Shown here one piece after another: positions 45,827-56,267 of a DNA stretch of 64,000 nt; the first letter of the stretch is position 1; every line of letters begins with the position of its first letter. Made by a program: the position numbers and the translations under genes. Location of the stretch: positions 2,046,001-2,110,000 of the forward strand of contig BSBM01000592.1 of the NCBI GenBank assembly GCA_027924585.1, in the 5' to 3' direction. The stretch comes from Larix kaempferi (Eukaryota > Streptophyta > Pinopsida > Pinales > Pinaceae). Under the pieces are notes generated by a model. It was not told the origin of the DNA, did not search any database, and saw nothing but the letters and a program-made list of their open reading frames with translations.

Positions 45827-46199
45827 ACATCTCATAGTTTTCAGAACAAATTCATACACATAAAGAAATATGTCATACAGTCATGCAACTATCTTAGCCA
45901 ATGCTTCAATACAACATTTATCCATATCTCGTAACTTTCTAGATGCCTTCCAATCTCTACCAGAACATTGTTAAGAGTGTGCACAACTCCCAACATGTCA
46001 ACAAAGAGGTTTCATTCTAGATAAGTAGCAATGGAATGTTGTACAGTGCCATAGGCCACTTACCCATGCATATTAGTAGTATACTGTCCATCAATGCAAC
46101 TATTCTAATATGCATAATACACAACCTAATTCTAGGAACATCAGTATATACATTATTGAACAGTATTATTTAAACAATAAAATATGCAAGTAATGACAA

Positions 46200-46330
46200 T
46201 CTAAATACTTATCTTTGTTTGTTTGTTGGGTTGACTCCCTCTCAGTCTTTGCTTCTTTTCTGCAACTCCATTCTTATGTGGATTGTGAGAAGTGGTCAAC
46301 TCCCTAAGAATATTTGCATCCTTGCAGAAA
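46200..46330 (-). pseudogene. copia integrase vestige in E5
   Basis: The minus strand reads FCKDANILRELTTSHNPHKN followed by GVAEKKQRLRGS. This matches the copia integrase block (usually ..P.TPQQNGVAERKNRT) that contains the catalytic Glu. The rest of the core is absent. The same block is at about 51090-51215 in E4. Confidence 0.75.
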
Positions 46331-47285
46331 CTACTGAAGTGTGCTCCTTTGCTTTCTTGCAGGAACAACTAGAGTGTGCTCCCTCTTGATCTTTTCTTCC
46401 TAGATTACCTGTCCTTGAACTTACATCCATCCTTAATCACTATGCATGCTTATTAGTATCATCATTGTGTTATCCTTGAGGTCTCATACATAATCACACA
46501 TTTATTAGTATAATCTTAATACTCTCAAAACACAATAATTTTAAACATGTATATTCATGACCATTCACAGATAATAAACATTAGTATTCAAGGTTTCAGG
46601 GAAGTCTTCTTTTACTCATACACATTCTTATTTGATCATAGGACTCTTCTGGTTAGTTGAATCATCAATCAAGATAAGAGATATAATATGCATAAAACAC
46701 GTGATTATTCAAACCTATACCTTCATGATTCTTCTGGTTAGTCATATCATCAATTATGGTAAGAAACATAATATGCATACAACCATGATTATTCAAACCT
46801 ATGACTTCATGAATAATCATTATCAACAACACAACAGTATAAGATCCTAACACAAGGTAGGATTCTAGCTTGATATAGGAAAAACATACCTGGATTAGCA
46901 TGCTAGCTAGTTATGTCTAACATACTCGCATAATGTCTTCTAGTTCTCTTCAGTGACTTGAGCTAGTAACCTGCATGTCTCATAAGTTAACCATTGTAGA
47001 ACCAAGTTATACATACCTAGAAAGTAGATCTTCTATGTGATCCATGACAATGGATGAATATTTGTCTTCATGTCACCATGAGAATATGTTCTTGAAGCAG
47101 AACATGATTTGACTTTCTTGGTGTACCTTTTGTGTTAGCAAACAATATAAACCTCATACAACATCACAATGCATTAGTACAATCATAAGTGTCAAAACCT
47201 TAATCAATGAATATCTTCTATTAAGGTGATACGACAAGTCCAATAATTAATCAAGATTGTACTGTAATGAAATGAAGACAAACAT

Positions 47286-47480
47286 ATGATAAACTTAACC
47301 ATGAAACATACCTGTAAGCCATACCTGTCAAGATTGCTTGTAATCTTCTTATGGAAGGCCTTAGCCTCATCTCCCTCTAAGACAGGAACTTCTTCACTTA
47401 TGCAGGTGACCAATCCATCTTCTTCTAGGATTAACCCAATCCACTTGATTTGCAAGAACTGGACCTGGAGCTAGATTAGG
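47286..47480 (-). other. gag-like or captured reading frame in E5 (uncertain)
   Basis: The minus strand reads LQIKWIGLILEEDGLVTCIS followed by EEVPVLEGDEAKAFHKK. The spacing (E..GL...I.EE) loosely recalls the start of copia Gag, but I cannot assign it. The stretch is conserved in E4 at about 52190-52340 with EEVPVSEEDEAKAFHKK. Confidence 0.35.
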
Positions 47481-48060
47481 GTTTGTCAAAGAAACCCCAA
47501 AAATTCAAACTTTGAATTTCAAACTTACGAAAGGATAGAAATATGCGCCTTGATGACCTGATCAAGTTGGTATATTCAGAATTTGAAAACTGTAAAGTTT
47601 CACCCCTCGAAATTGCCTTTTAGATTTCTGGATTCACTAGGGAGGACCCTGAATTAGGGTTTGAGTTTCCCGGAGCTTCACCCAACAAAAATATTTGATT
47701 CAAAACTCTAAGCTTCGATTTTTCTTAGGAGCTTCCAGTCGTGGTCACAGATGTCCAAAATTCCATTTTTTGCAAAAGCCCAAATTTTCCATCTTTCCGA
47801 TCAAAGTCCCGAACTGGGGTTTGATCAAGCCCGGCCTTCTTCCCAACCAAAAAATTTGATCTTGGTCTCTAAATCTCAATTTTGATTAGTAGCATCCATC
47901 CATGGTCTCCGATTACAAAAATTCCAACTTTCTCCGAAGCCCTAAATTCCGGAAGCCATGAATGAAGGTACTCAAAAATAATTTTGTTTTGACAGAAATA
48001 TGTACCTGATTGTTTCTGGTGTAACTCCAAACTTTTCAATCCACAGGGTCTGAAAATTTT

Positions 48061-48414
48061 TCCTGAGATAGCCCGACCTATTGTTTTTCCATCCCGACAG
48101 GTCTGACCCCAATTGGATTCTTTAAGAGAGAGTTATTCCAAGTGTCGCAACGTGACCTGTTTATGGGATAATACAGGAGAGCGAACTTGTACGGCGTGCC
48201 TCATGTCACTAGTTCAACTTTGGCCTCTAAACAATTTTCCTGAGATAGCCCGACATGTTATCTTTCCATCCCGATAGGTCTGACCTCAATTGGATTCTCT
48301 GAGAGAGAGTTATTCCAAGTGTCGTAACGTGACCTGTTTATGGGATAATACAGGAGAGCGAACTTGTACGGAGTGCCACGTGTCCCTGGTTCAACTTCGG
48401 CCTCTGAAAATTTT
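48061..48414 (-). repeat. 177-bp tandem duplication in E5 leader
   Basis: Two units start tcctgagatagcccgac at 48061 and 48238, with a partial third start at 48415. Each includes gagcgaacttgtacgg and a (c)acgtgtc-type stretch; one unit has an intact CACGTG (G-box). Confidence 0.88.
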
Positions 48415-48773
48415 TCCTGAGATAGTACAGTTTGTGTAATACCTAAAATTTTTTACGAAATTTCATTTGGATCTTCCTAGCCCAAGTTATGACCTTTTCC
48501 CCAAGGTCACCAGATTTTGACTCAGATCTGGAAGAGGCAGAAACCCTATATTGTACAGATCATAAATCACAAAGTACAACGAATTAGAGGTTTTCCTTTG
48601 GACACAAGGTACATGGGGATCTAATCGTCTACCTGTAAAAGTTTTAGATCCGAAAACTTATCCAAAACAGATTTATAGTGAAAGTGCTACGATGCCTGGT
48701 TTTTGCTATATCAAGCCCTAGCATCGTAAGTGCAACAAGTGTCATACATGCCATATCATGCCTTCTTTTAGGC

Positions 48774-48787
48774 TAGCTCTGATACCA
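48774..48787 (-). other. primer-binding site of E5, initiator tRNA-Met
   Basis: The minus strand reads TGGTATCAGAGCTA, an exact match to the plant iMet primer-site consensus, directly adjoining the 5' LTR. Confidence 0.95.
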
Positions 48788-49433
48788 TGTTAAATTTTCA
48801 AAATTTGATTCAATCTGATCTAGGATCTTAACTGAGAGAACAACATGTATAGCAAATCTACAGCATATCAATCATGGACACAATAATGCAAGCACATAAG
48901 AGACACAGAGTTTACTTGGGAAAAACCATAAAGGTGAAAAACCCCAATAACTTCCTCAGAGATAGATAGAGAAATGATACAACCAGAATAAAAGAGATAG
49001 TCTTCTCCTAGAATCAGATCCTCCTCCTCCACAAGTGCGCCACTCTCCAAAGTGTGAGTGAGAGAATAGAATGTGTAAAATGAGAGAGACGCACTCTCTA
49101 TTTATACACTAACTTGAGTTGACCTTTACTCAACTAGGTCGGCCTCAACTTAACCACTTAACATAATGTTAACTGGGCCGAACCCCACTAGGGTGGTCTA
49201 ATAACCCTTTGACACACATGGCCGACCCCCAATAGGGTGGTCTAATAACCCTTTGACCCACATGACTTATACAGGGCCGACCCCAACAAGGTGGTCTAAT
49301 AACCCATCAAGTATAAGTTACGACACTTACAATATAAATGATGACACTTTCGTATAGAGGAATAATAACATCTCTATAGGAATACAATATACATATATGT
49401 GAAATACATTCCGAAGTTACATATACATCAACA
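48788..49433 (-). repeat. 5' LTR of E5
   Basis: TGTTAAATTTTCAAAATTTG...ACATCAACA on the plus strand, 646 bp. It pairs with 42221-42859. Confidence 0.93.
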
Positions 49434-50715
49434 TCTTGGAATGGCTTTTGCAAATGTGTCCATCACTTCTTCCTCGAAGTGTCATCAATATGAAGAACAC
49501 CAAGCCTCTCCCTGAAGTACTCGAACTTCACCCTAGCTAGTGGCTTCGTCAGCACATCTGCAATCTACTCGTCCGTCGCAATGTACAGGAGCTTCATAGC
49601 TCTTCTCTGCACCATATCCCTGATATAGTGATATTTGATCTCTATGTGTTTCGACCTGTCATGAAACACTGGGTTCTCGGATAGCTTCACACAACTCTGG
49701 TTATCACAAAAGATACCAGTAGCATCCAATGGGAGATCAAATAACTCAGATAGTAGCTTCCGAAGCCATACTACCTCACAACTAGTTGAACAGGCTGCAA
49801 CATACTCTGCCTCAGTTGTACTCAGTGCTACGTGGGACTGCTTCCTGCTAAACCAAGAGATCACACCTAATCCCATATTGAAGCAACATCCAGATGTGCT
49901 CTTCCTATCTACAGCATTACCAGCCCAATCTGAATCAACATAACCCTATAGGTTAAAATTTTGATTCGCTTCATACTTGATCCCATAATCCATTGTACCC
50001 TTCAGGTACCTCAAAACATGCTTTATAGCAACCAGGTGAACACTCCTCAGATCCGTCAGGAACTGGCTCAATGTGTTCACCGCAAAGCAAATATCTGGTC
50101 TTGTGTTCGTCAGGTACATCAAGGACCCAATCATCTGATGATACATAGAGACATCAACCGGCATAGATGAAGCATCACATAGAAGCTTCAGATTTGATGC
50201 CATAAGTGTGGCCATGGCCTTGCAATCCATCATCCCAAATCTCTTCAGGATATCTACTGTCTACTTCCCTTGACCAAGGAAGATCCCACCTGCAGTCTAC
50301 CACACCTATGACTCCCTGTCATGTATTTCGAAACCGAGTGGCTACTCCACATATAATTCCTCTTCAACTACACCATTCAAGAAAGCAGTCTTGACATCCA
50401 TCTGGTGTATCTTCCATTTCATCACTTTTATACTTCTGTATGCTGCCATCTATAGCATGCTTGATCTTGATAGATCCATATGGAAGTCATAACAAACTTC
50501 CCTTCAGATCTTGGGACCGCATCCCAAATATCGTTCTTCATGATCGATGGATCATGGCATTCTTCCCGTATCCTGGGAACTTCAATATCTTCAATATCTT
50601 CAATAGATAATTTTGTTGCTTTGAACAAATGTTGTAGTCCTTCTTTTGTAGGTGATGGTATATGATCTTTCCTATGCAACAAGTTAAATTGCATGATTAG
50701 AAAACATCTCATAGT
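49434..50715 (-). pseudogene. E4 pol: RT with internal deletions and RNase H
   Basis: The same layout as E5 pol. The entry PSIMKNDIWDAVPRSEGKFV and TSIWIYQDQACYRWQHTEV leads to KIHQMDVKTAFLNGVVEEEL, then YVEQPLGFEIHDRES. It jumps directly to TAGGIFLGQGK, so this copy has also lost MMHHFLGMEV. Then come LKRFGMMDCKAMATLMAS, RPDICFAVNTLSQFL and a clear RNase H (GYVDSDWAGNAVDRKSTSGC, STTEAEYVAACSTS, ADVLTKPLARVKF), broken near 49900. The two RT deletion points match those of E5, so they predate both copies. Confidence 0.88.
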
Positions 50716-53617
50716 TTTCAGAACAAATTCTTACACATAAAGAAATATGTCATACAGTCATGCAATTATATTAGCCAATGCTTCAATACAACATTTATCC
50801 ATATCCCGTAACTTTCTAGATGCCTTCCAATCTCTACCAGAACATTGTTAAGAGTGTGCACAACTCCCAACATGTCAGCAAAGAGGTTTCATTCTAGATA
50901 AGTAGCAATGGAATGTTGTACAGTGCCATAGGCCACTTGCCCATGCATATTAGTAGTATACTTTTCATCAATGCAACTATTCTAATATGCATAATACACA
51001 ACCTAATTCTAGGAACATCAGTATATACATTATTGAACAGTATTATTTAAACAATAAAATACGCAAGTAATGACAATCTAAATACTTATCTTTGTTTGTT
51101 TGTTGGTTGACTCCCTCTCAGTCATTGCTTCTTTTCTGCAACTCCATTCTTATGTGGATTGTGAGAAGTGGTCAACTCCCTCTGAATATCTGCATCCTTG
51201 CAGAAACTACTGAAGTGTGCTCCTTTGCTTTCTTGCAGGAACAACTAGAGTGTGCTCCCTCTTGATCTTTTCTTCCTAGATTACCTATCCTTGAACTTAC
51301 ATCCATCCTTAATCACTATGCATGCTTATTAGTATCATCATTGTGTTATCCTTGAGGTCTCATACATAATCACACATTTATTAGTATAATCTTAATACTA
51401 TCAAAACACAATAATCTTAAACATGTATATTCATGATCATTCACAGATAATAAACATTAGTATTCAAGGTTTCAGGGAAGTCTTCTTTTACTCATACATA
51501 TTCTTATTTGATCATAGGACTCTTCTGGTTAGTTGAATCATCAATCAAGATAAGAAATATAATATGCATAAAACCCGTGATTATTCAAACCTATACCTTC
51601 ATGATTCTTCTGGTTAGTCATATCATCAGATATGGTAAGAAACATAATATGCATACAACCATGATTATTCAAACCTATGACTTCATGAATAATCATTATC
51701 AACAACACAACAGTATAAGATCCTAACACAAGGTAGGATTCTAGCTTGATATAGGAAAAACATACCTCGATTAGCATGCCAGCTAGCTATGTCTAACATA
51801 CCGGCATAATGTCTTTTGGTTCTCTTCAGTGACTTGTGCTAGTAACCTGCATGTCTCATAAGTTAACCATTGTACAACCAAGTTATACATACCTCGAAAG
51901 TAGATCTTCTATGTGATCCATGACAATAGATGAATCTTTGTCTTCATGTCACCATGAGCATATGTTCTTGAAGTAGAACATGATATGACTTTCTTGGTGT
52001 ACCTTTTGTGTTAGCAAACAACATAAACCTCATACAACATCACAATGCATTAGTACAATCATAAGTGGAAAAACCTTAATCAATGAATATCTTCTATTAA
52101 GGTGATACGACAAGTCCAATAATTAATCAAGATTGTACTGTAATGATATGAAGACAAACATATGATAAAATTAACCATGAAACATACCTGTCAAGATTGC
52201 TTGTAATCTTCTTATGGAAGGCCTTAGCCTCATCTTCCTCTGAGACAGGAACTTCTTCAGTTATGCAGGTGACCAATCCATCTTCTTCTAGGATTAATCC
52301 AATCCACTTGATTTGCAAGAATTGGACCTGGAGCTGGATTAGGGTTTGTCAAAGAAACCCCAAAAATTCAAACTTTCGAAAGGATAGAAATATGCGCCTT
52401 GATGAGCTGATCAAGTTGGTATATTCAGAATTTGAAAACTGCAAAGTTTCACCCCTCAAAATTGCCCTTTAGATTTCCAGATTCACTAGGGAGGACCCTG
52501 AATTAGGGTTTGAGTTTCCCAGAGCTTCACCCAACCAAAATATTTGATTCAAAACTCTAAGCTTCGATTTTTCTAAGGAGCTTCCAGCCGTGGTCACAAA
52601 TTTCCAAAATTCCAATTTTTGCAGAAGCCCTAATTTTCCATCTTTCCGATCAAAGTCCCAAACTGGGGTTTGATCAAGCCCGGCCTTCTGCCCAACCAAA
52701 AAATCTGATCTTGGTCTCTAAATTTTGATTTTGATGAGTAGTATCCAGCCATGGTCTCCGATTACAAAAATTCCAACTTTCTCTGAAGCCCTAAATTCAG
52801 GAAGCCGTGAATGAAGGTACTCAAAAAATAATTATGTTTTGACAGAAATATGTACCTGATTGTTTCTGGTGTAACTCCGAACTTTTAATTACACAAGGTC
52901 TGAAAATTTTTCCTGAGATAGCCCGACCTGTTATCTTTCCATCCCAACAGGTCTGACCTCAATTGTATTCTCTGAGAGAGAGTTATGCCAAGTGTCGCAA
53001 CGTGACCTGTTTACGGGATAATACCGGAGAGCGAACTTGTACGGCGTGCCACGTGTCACTGTTTCAACTTCGGCCTCTGAAAAGTTTTCCTAAGATAGCC
53101 CGACCTATTATCTTTCCATCCGAACAGGTTTGAACTCCATTGGATTCTCTGAGAGAGAGTTATTCCAAGTGTCGCAACGTAACCTGTTTATCGGATAATA
53201 TAGGAGAGCGAACTTGTACGGCGTGCCACGTGTCATTGGTTCAACTTCGGCCTCTGAAAACTTTTTAGGAGATAGTACAGTCTATATACTGCCTATCACT
53301 TTTTATGAAGTTTCATTTGGAGCTTCCTAGCCCATGTTATGACCTTTTTCCCAAGGTCACCTGATTTTGACTCAGATCTGGAAGAAACCCTATATTGTAC
53401 AGATCATAAATCACAAAGTACAACGAATTAAAGGTTTTCCTTTGGACACAAGGTACATGGGGATCTGATCTTCGACCTATAAAAGTTTCAGATCCGAAAC
53501 CTTCACCAAAACGGATTTATAGTGAAAGTTCTACGATGACTGGTTTTTGCTATATCAAGCCCTAGCATCGTAAGTGCAACAAGTGTCATACATGCCATAT
53601 CATGCCTTCTTTCAGGC
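50716..53617 (-). other. E4 5' internal region: integrase vestige, gag-like stretch, tandem repeats
   Basis: The counterpart of 45827-48773 in E5 and clearly homologous throughout. The integrase vestige lies at about 51090-51215 (LTTSHNPHKNGVAEKKQ), a local duplication near 51510-51710, the gag-like frame at about 52190-52340 and the 177-bp tandem duplication at 52911-53264. No protease or complete integrase. Confidence 0.7.
52911..53264 (-). repeat. 177-bp tandem duplication in E4 leader
   Basis: Units start at 52911 and 53088. Both contain gtgccacgtgtca with an intact CACGTG. The phase matches the E5 copy, so the duplication is a family trait. Confidence 0.87.
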
Positions 53618-53631
53618 TAGCTATAATACCA
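53618..53631 (-). other. primer-binding site of E4, initiator tRNA-Met, mutated
   Basis: The minus strand reads TGGTATTATAGCTA: two changes relative to the exact site in E5, both of a kind expected from decay. Confidence 0.88.
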
Positions 53632-54321
53632 TGTTAAATTTTCAGAATTTACTTCAATATGATCTAGGATCTTAACTGAGAGAACAACATGTACAGCAAA
53701 TCTACAACATATCAATCATGGACACAATAATGCAAGCACACAAGAGACACAGAGTTTACTTGGGGAAAACTATAAAGGTGAAAAACCCCAATAACTTCCT
53801 CAGAGATAGATAGAGCAATGATACAACCAGAATACAAGAGATAGTCTTCTCCTAGCAGTAGAGCCTCCTCCTCCACAAGTGCACCACTCTCCCAAGTGTG
53901 AGTGAGAGAATAGAATGCATAAAATGAGAGAGACACACTCTCTATTTATACACTAACTTGACTTGACCTTTACTCAACTAGGTCGGCCTCAACTTAACGA
54001 CTTAACATAATGCTAACTGGGCCGACCCCCACTAGGGTGGTCTAATAACCCTTTGACCCACATGGCCGACCCCCAATAGGGTGGTCTAATAACCCTTTGA
54101 CCCACATGACTTATACAGGGCCAACCCCAACAAGGTGGTCTAATAACCCATCAAGTATAAGTTATGACACTTACAATATAAATGACGACACTTCCGTATA
54201 TAGGAATAATAAAATCTCTATAGGAATAAAACCACTTCCATATAGAGGAATAATAACATCTCTATAGGAATACAATATACATATATGTGAAATACATTCT
54301 GAAGTTACATATACATCAACA
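53632..54321 (-). repeat. 5' LTR of E4
   Basis: 690 bp, TGTTAAATTTTC...ACATCAACA on the plus strand. It pairs with 39852-40541 and shares its 45-bp internal duplication (aggaataaaaccactt). Confidence 0.92.
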
Positions 54322-54891
54322 TTATGGGCCTACAAAACAGCATGGAGAAGTACAACAGCTTTGAGTCCTTATCAATTAGTTTATGGCAAGCAAGTCACCC
54401 TACCAATAGAAATTGAGATTAAAACATTAAGAACTACATTTCAATTAGGCATGGATCTAGCACAAGCCCAACATACTCGCCTGCAGCAGCTTAATGAGCT
54501 TGATGAATTGCGGTTGACTGCCATAGAACGTACAGCCATTGTGCAACAACAACGAACCAAGTGGCATGATAAATTCATAAAAGCTAAGTATTTTCAAGAG
54601 GGTGACTGGGCTCTTCTCTACGACTCCAGGTTCAAAAATTTCAAAGGGAAACTTCACACTCATTGGCAGGGACCATATGAGATCGAAACAGTTTTTGATA
54701 ATGGTACAGTACGACTCAGAACCATTGATGGTGAGGGAATGCTTCTTATGGCCAATGGTCACAGACTAAGGCCATATAAGAAACCATTGTCCAAAGAGAC
54801 GGTCATCCGCAATATTGTTTCCTACTGGTGTACCAATGACTTCAAGATTACCATCTCAACCTCTGAAGAATTAAAAAAAAATGGACTGTGA
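54322..54891 (+). pseudogene. E3 integrase C-terminal part, third piece
   Basis: It begins exactly at the outer edge of the E4 LTR with LWAYKTAWRSTT. It repeats 374 bases of 39478-39851 (about 95 percent identical, no indel), then continues FDNGTVRLRTIDGEGMLLM and NGHRLRPYKK to a stop at 54889-54891. It supplies the DNA-binding tail of E3 integrase that is missing on the left side. The segment is open throughout. Confidence 0.9.
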
Positions 54892-55190
54892 AAATCCTTT
54901 TGGAACGCAACCCTAAAAAAAAAGAAGAGAAAAATAGACTGTGAAAATCCTCCTTGGACGCAGCCTATAAAAAAAAATAATAAATAAATAAAATTAGTCT
55001 GTGACCATAAAATTATTTTTTGATACTAATAAGTCTATATGTTGATTCTTTGCGGGGACATTCTATCATAATTCCCCTTCTTATTCCATTCATCCCATCC
55101 TTCCCCCTGATATCACTCACCTATGGATGGCCCTGCTCTCTTGGATAACTACTCTTCAGATTTTTTTACACAGTTTTTCCACTATTTCAT
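54892..55190 (+). other. E3 spacer after pol
   Basis: A-rich sequence with two copies of a gactgtgaaaatcct block (about 54885 and 54941). No coding signal. Confidence 0.6.
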
Positions 55191-55194
55191 CTAC

Positions 55195-55480
55195 AGCACT
55201 ATAGAACATGTTCTGCTCCATTACAGAACCCCTTTCCGCTCCATTACAGAACATGTTCCGCCCCATTGCAGAACCCCTTTCCGTTTCATTACGGAACATG
55301 TTCCACTCCATTGCATAACCCCTTTTCGCTCCATTATAGAACCTCTTTCTATTTCATTACAGAACATGTTCCACTCCATTGTAGAACCCCTTTCCGCTCC
55401 ATTATCGAAACCCTTTTCCACTCCATTACCGAATCCCTTTCTGTCCCATTACAGAACCCTTATCCATTTCCCATAAATTT
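55195..55480 (+). repeat. minisatellite in E3 upstream of the 3' ORF
   Basis: Tandem words agaacatgttcc(g/a)ctccatt and agaacccctttccgctccat alternate, with units of about 19-38 bases, for about 285 bases. It yields long repetitive frames in both directions that are not genes. Confidence 0.88.
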
Positions 55481-56267
55481 CTGCAACACCACGGAATCAT
55501 TTTTACTTAATGTTACCGGCTCCTTTTCTGACTTCTCCATCACTTTAACGGTCACATTTTCGGCTACCTTCCACGTCATATCCACATGGAAGCATCTTTC
55601 TTACCTGTATGGGCCCATCATCATTTGACGTCGCCAGAAAATGGAAACAGGATCACTCAGCATTGATCCGCAGCATCACAGATCCCGTTCAGCAGCTAAC
55701 CCGACTCATATCAAATCCCATTTGACAGGACTCGATACCAGAACATCACCACAACTTGTTAGCCACAAAGGAGAATGATCGTAGTTCATTACAACCATCA
55801 GTGCAAGAAGTGGAGAACCTTCTACCCTTCTTCTCATCATCGCAACCAACCAGCAATTGAACTCCACGCATCTCTTCTCAGGTAAGGCAGGTGCGTAACC
55901 ATCCTTCATTCGCTTTTGATGGGTACAAAAGGACGGATCATGATTTATCAATCCAATTAGTGCCAAATGGGATCACGTGCCGCGTTGGTTAGGGGGGGAG
56001 AAATTGGAGTTGCCTCTAAATTCTATCAAACCAATTGTTTCCTGATAGTAATTCCACCACCTATGAGCTCTCAGCTAGATCAATGTTGATAACCCACCCT
56101 CGCATAACCCAGGTCCATTTTTTTATTTGGGAAACCGATAGGAAACTTGAAGCACTGTAAGCATCTGGGGAGAAATAAGGAATGAAATGCAATGAAGGGA
56201 GAAATGCATAGTGAACCTGAAAACACGGATATGGTATATGGAAACAGAGAGGTAAAAACAGTTTTTT
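55481..56267 (+). other. E3 spacer before the 3' ORF
   Basis: No protein recognised. A G-rich tract (ttagggggggaga, about 55989-56001) resembles an internal polypurine tract, as some Athila/Tat elements have near the start of the extra ORF. Confidence 0.5.

Larger units (their letters stand above)
45827..48773 (-). other. E5 5' internal region: integrase vestige, gag-like stretch, tandem repeats
   Basis: About 2.9 kb where leader, gag, protease and integrase would lie. It is mostly non-coding. Inside are an integrase vestige (46200-46330), a local duplication near 46630-46830 (ttcatgattcttctggttag and relatives), a short gag-like frame (47286-47480) and a 177-bp tandem duplication (48061-48414). 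No protease was found. Confidence 0.7.
42221..49433 (-). mobile_element. E5: non-autonomous Ty1/copia element nested in E4, same family
   Basis: LTRs 42221-42859 and 48788-49433; perfect iMet primer site at 48774-48787. The insertion point in E4 is cttg: gcttg lies on the left (42216-42220) and tcttg on the right (49434-49438), a 5-bp duplication with one change. The uninterrupted sequence can be read in E5 itself near 44378 (atgcttggaatgg). Its LTRs look about 95-96 percent identical, less similar than those of the outer E4, which is the reverse of what nesting predicts. Confidence 0.92.
39852..54321 (-). mobile_element. E4: non-autonomous Ty1/copia element (outer copy)
   Basis: The LTRs (39852-40541 and 53632-54321) are both 690 bp, about 98 percent identical over the first 330 bases, and share a 45-bp internal duplication not seen in E5. 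Polarity is minus: an iMet-like primer site lies at 53618-53631 and the purine tract next to 40541. Without E5 the element is about 7.25 kb. It keeps pieces of integrase, RT and RNase H only. The flanks show no target-site duplication and instead share a 374-bp direct repeat of E3 integrase, so it did not arrive by simple insertion in this exact place. Confidence 0.88.

Noticed and set aside
52138-52187. GT...AG pair in the copia leader (also in E5) suggesting an intron and a captured host gene
   Set aside because: The interval is only 50 bp, below usual plant intron size, and flanking frames do not form a recognisable protein.
55123-55628. Two overlapping frames of 117 and 120 codons
   Set aside because: Generated by the aacatgttcc/aacccctttcc minisatellite; repetitive and frame-independent.
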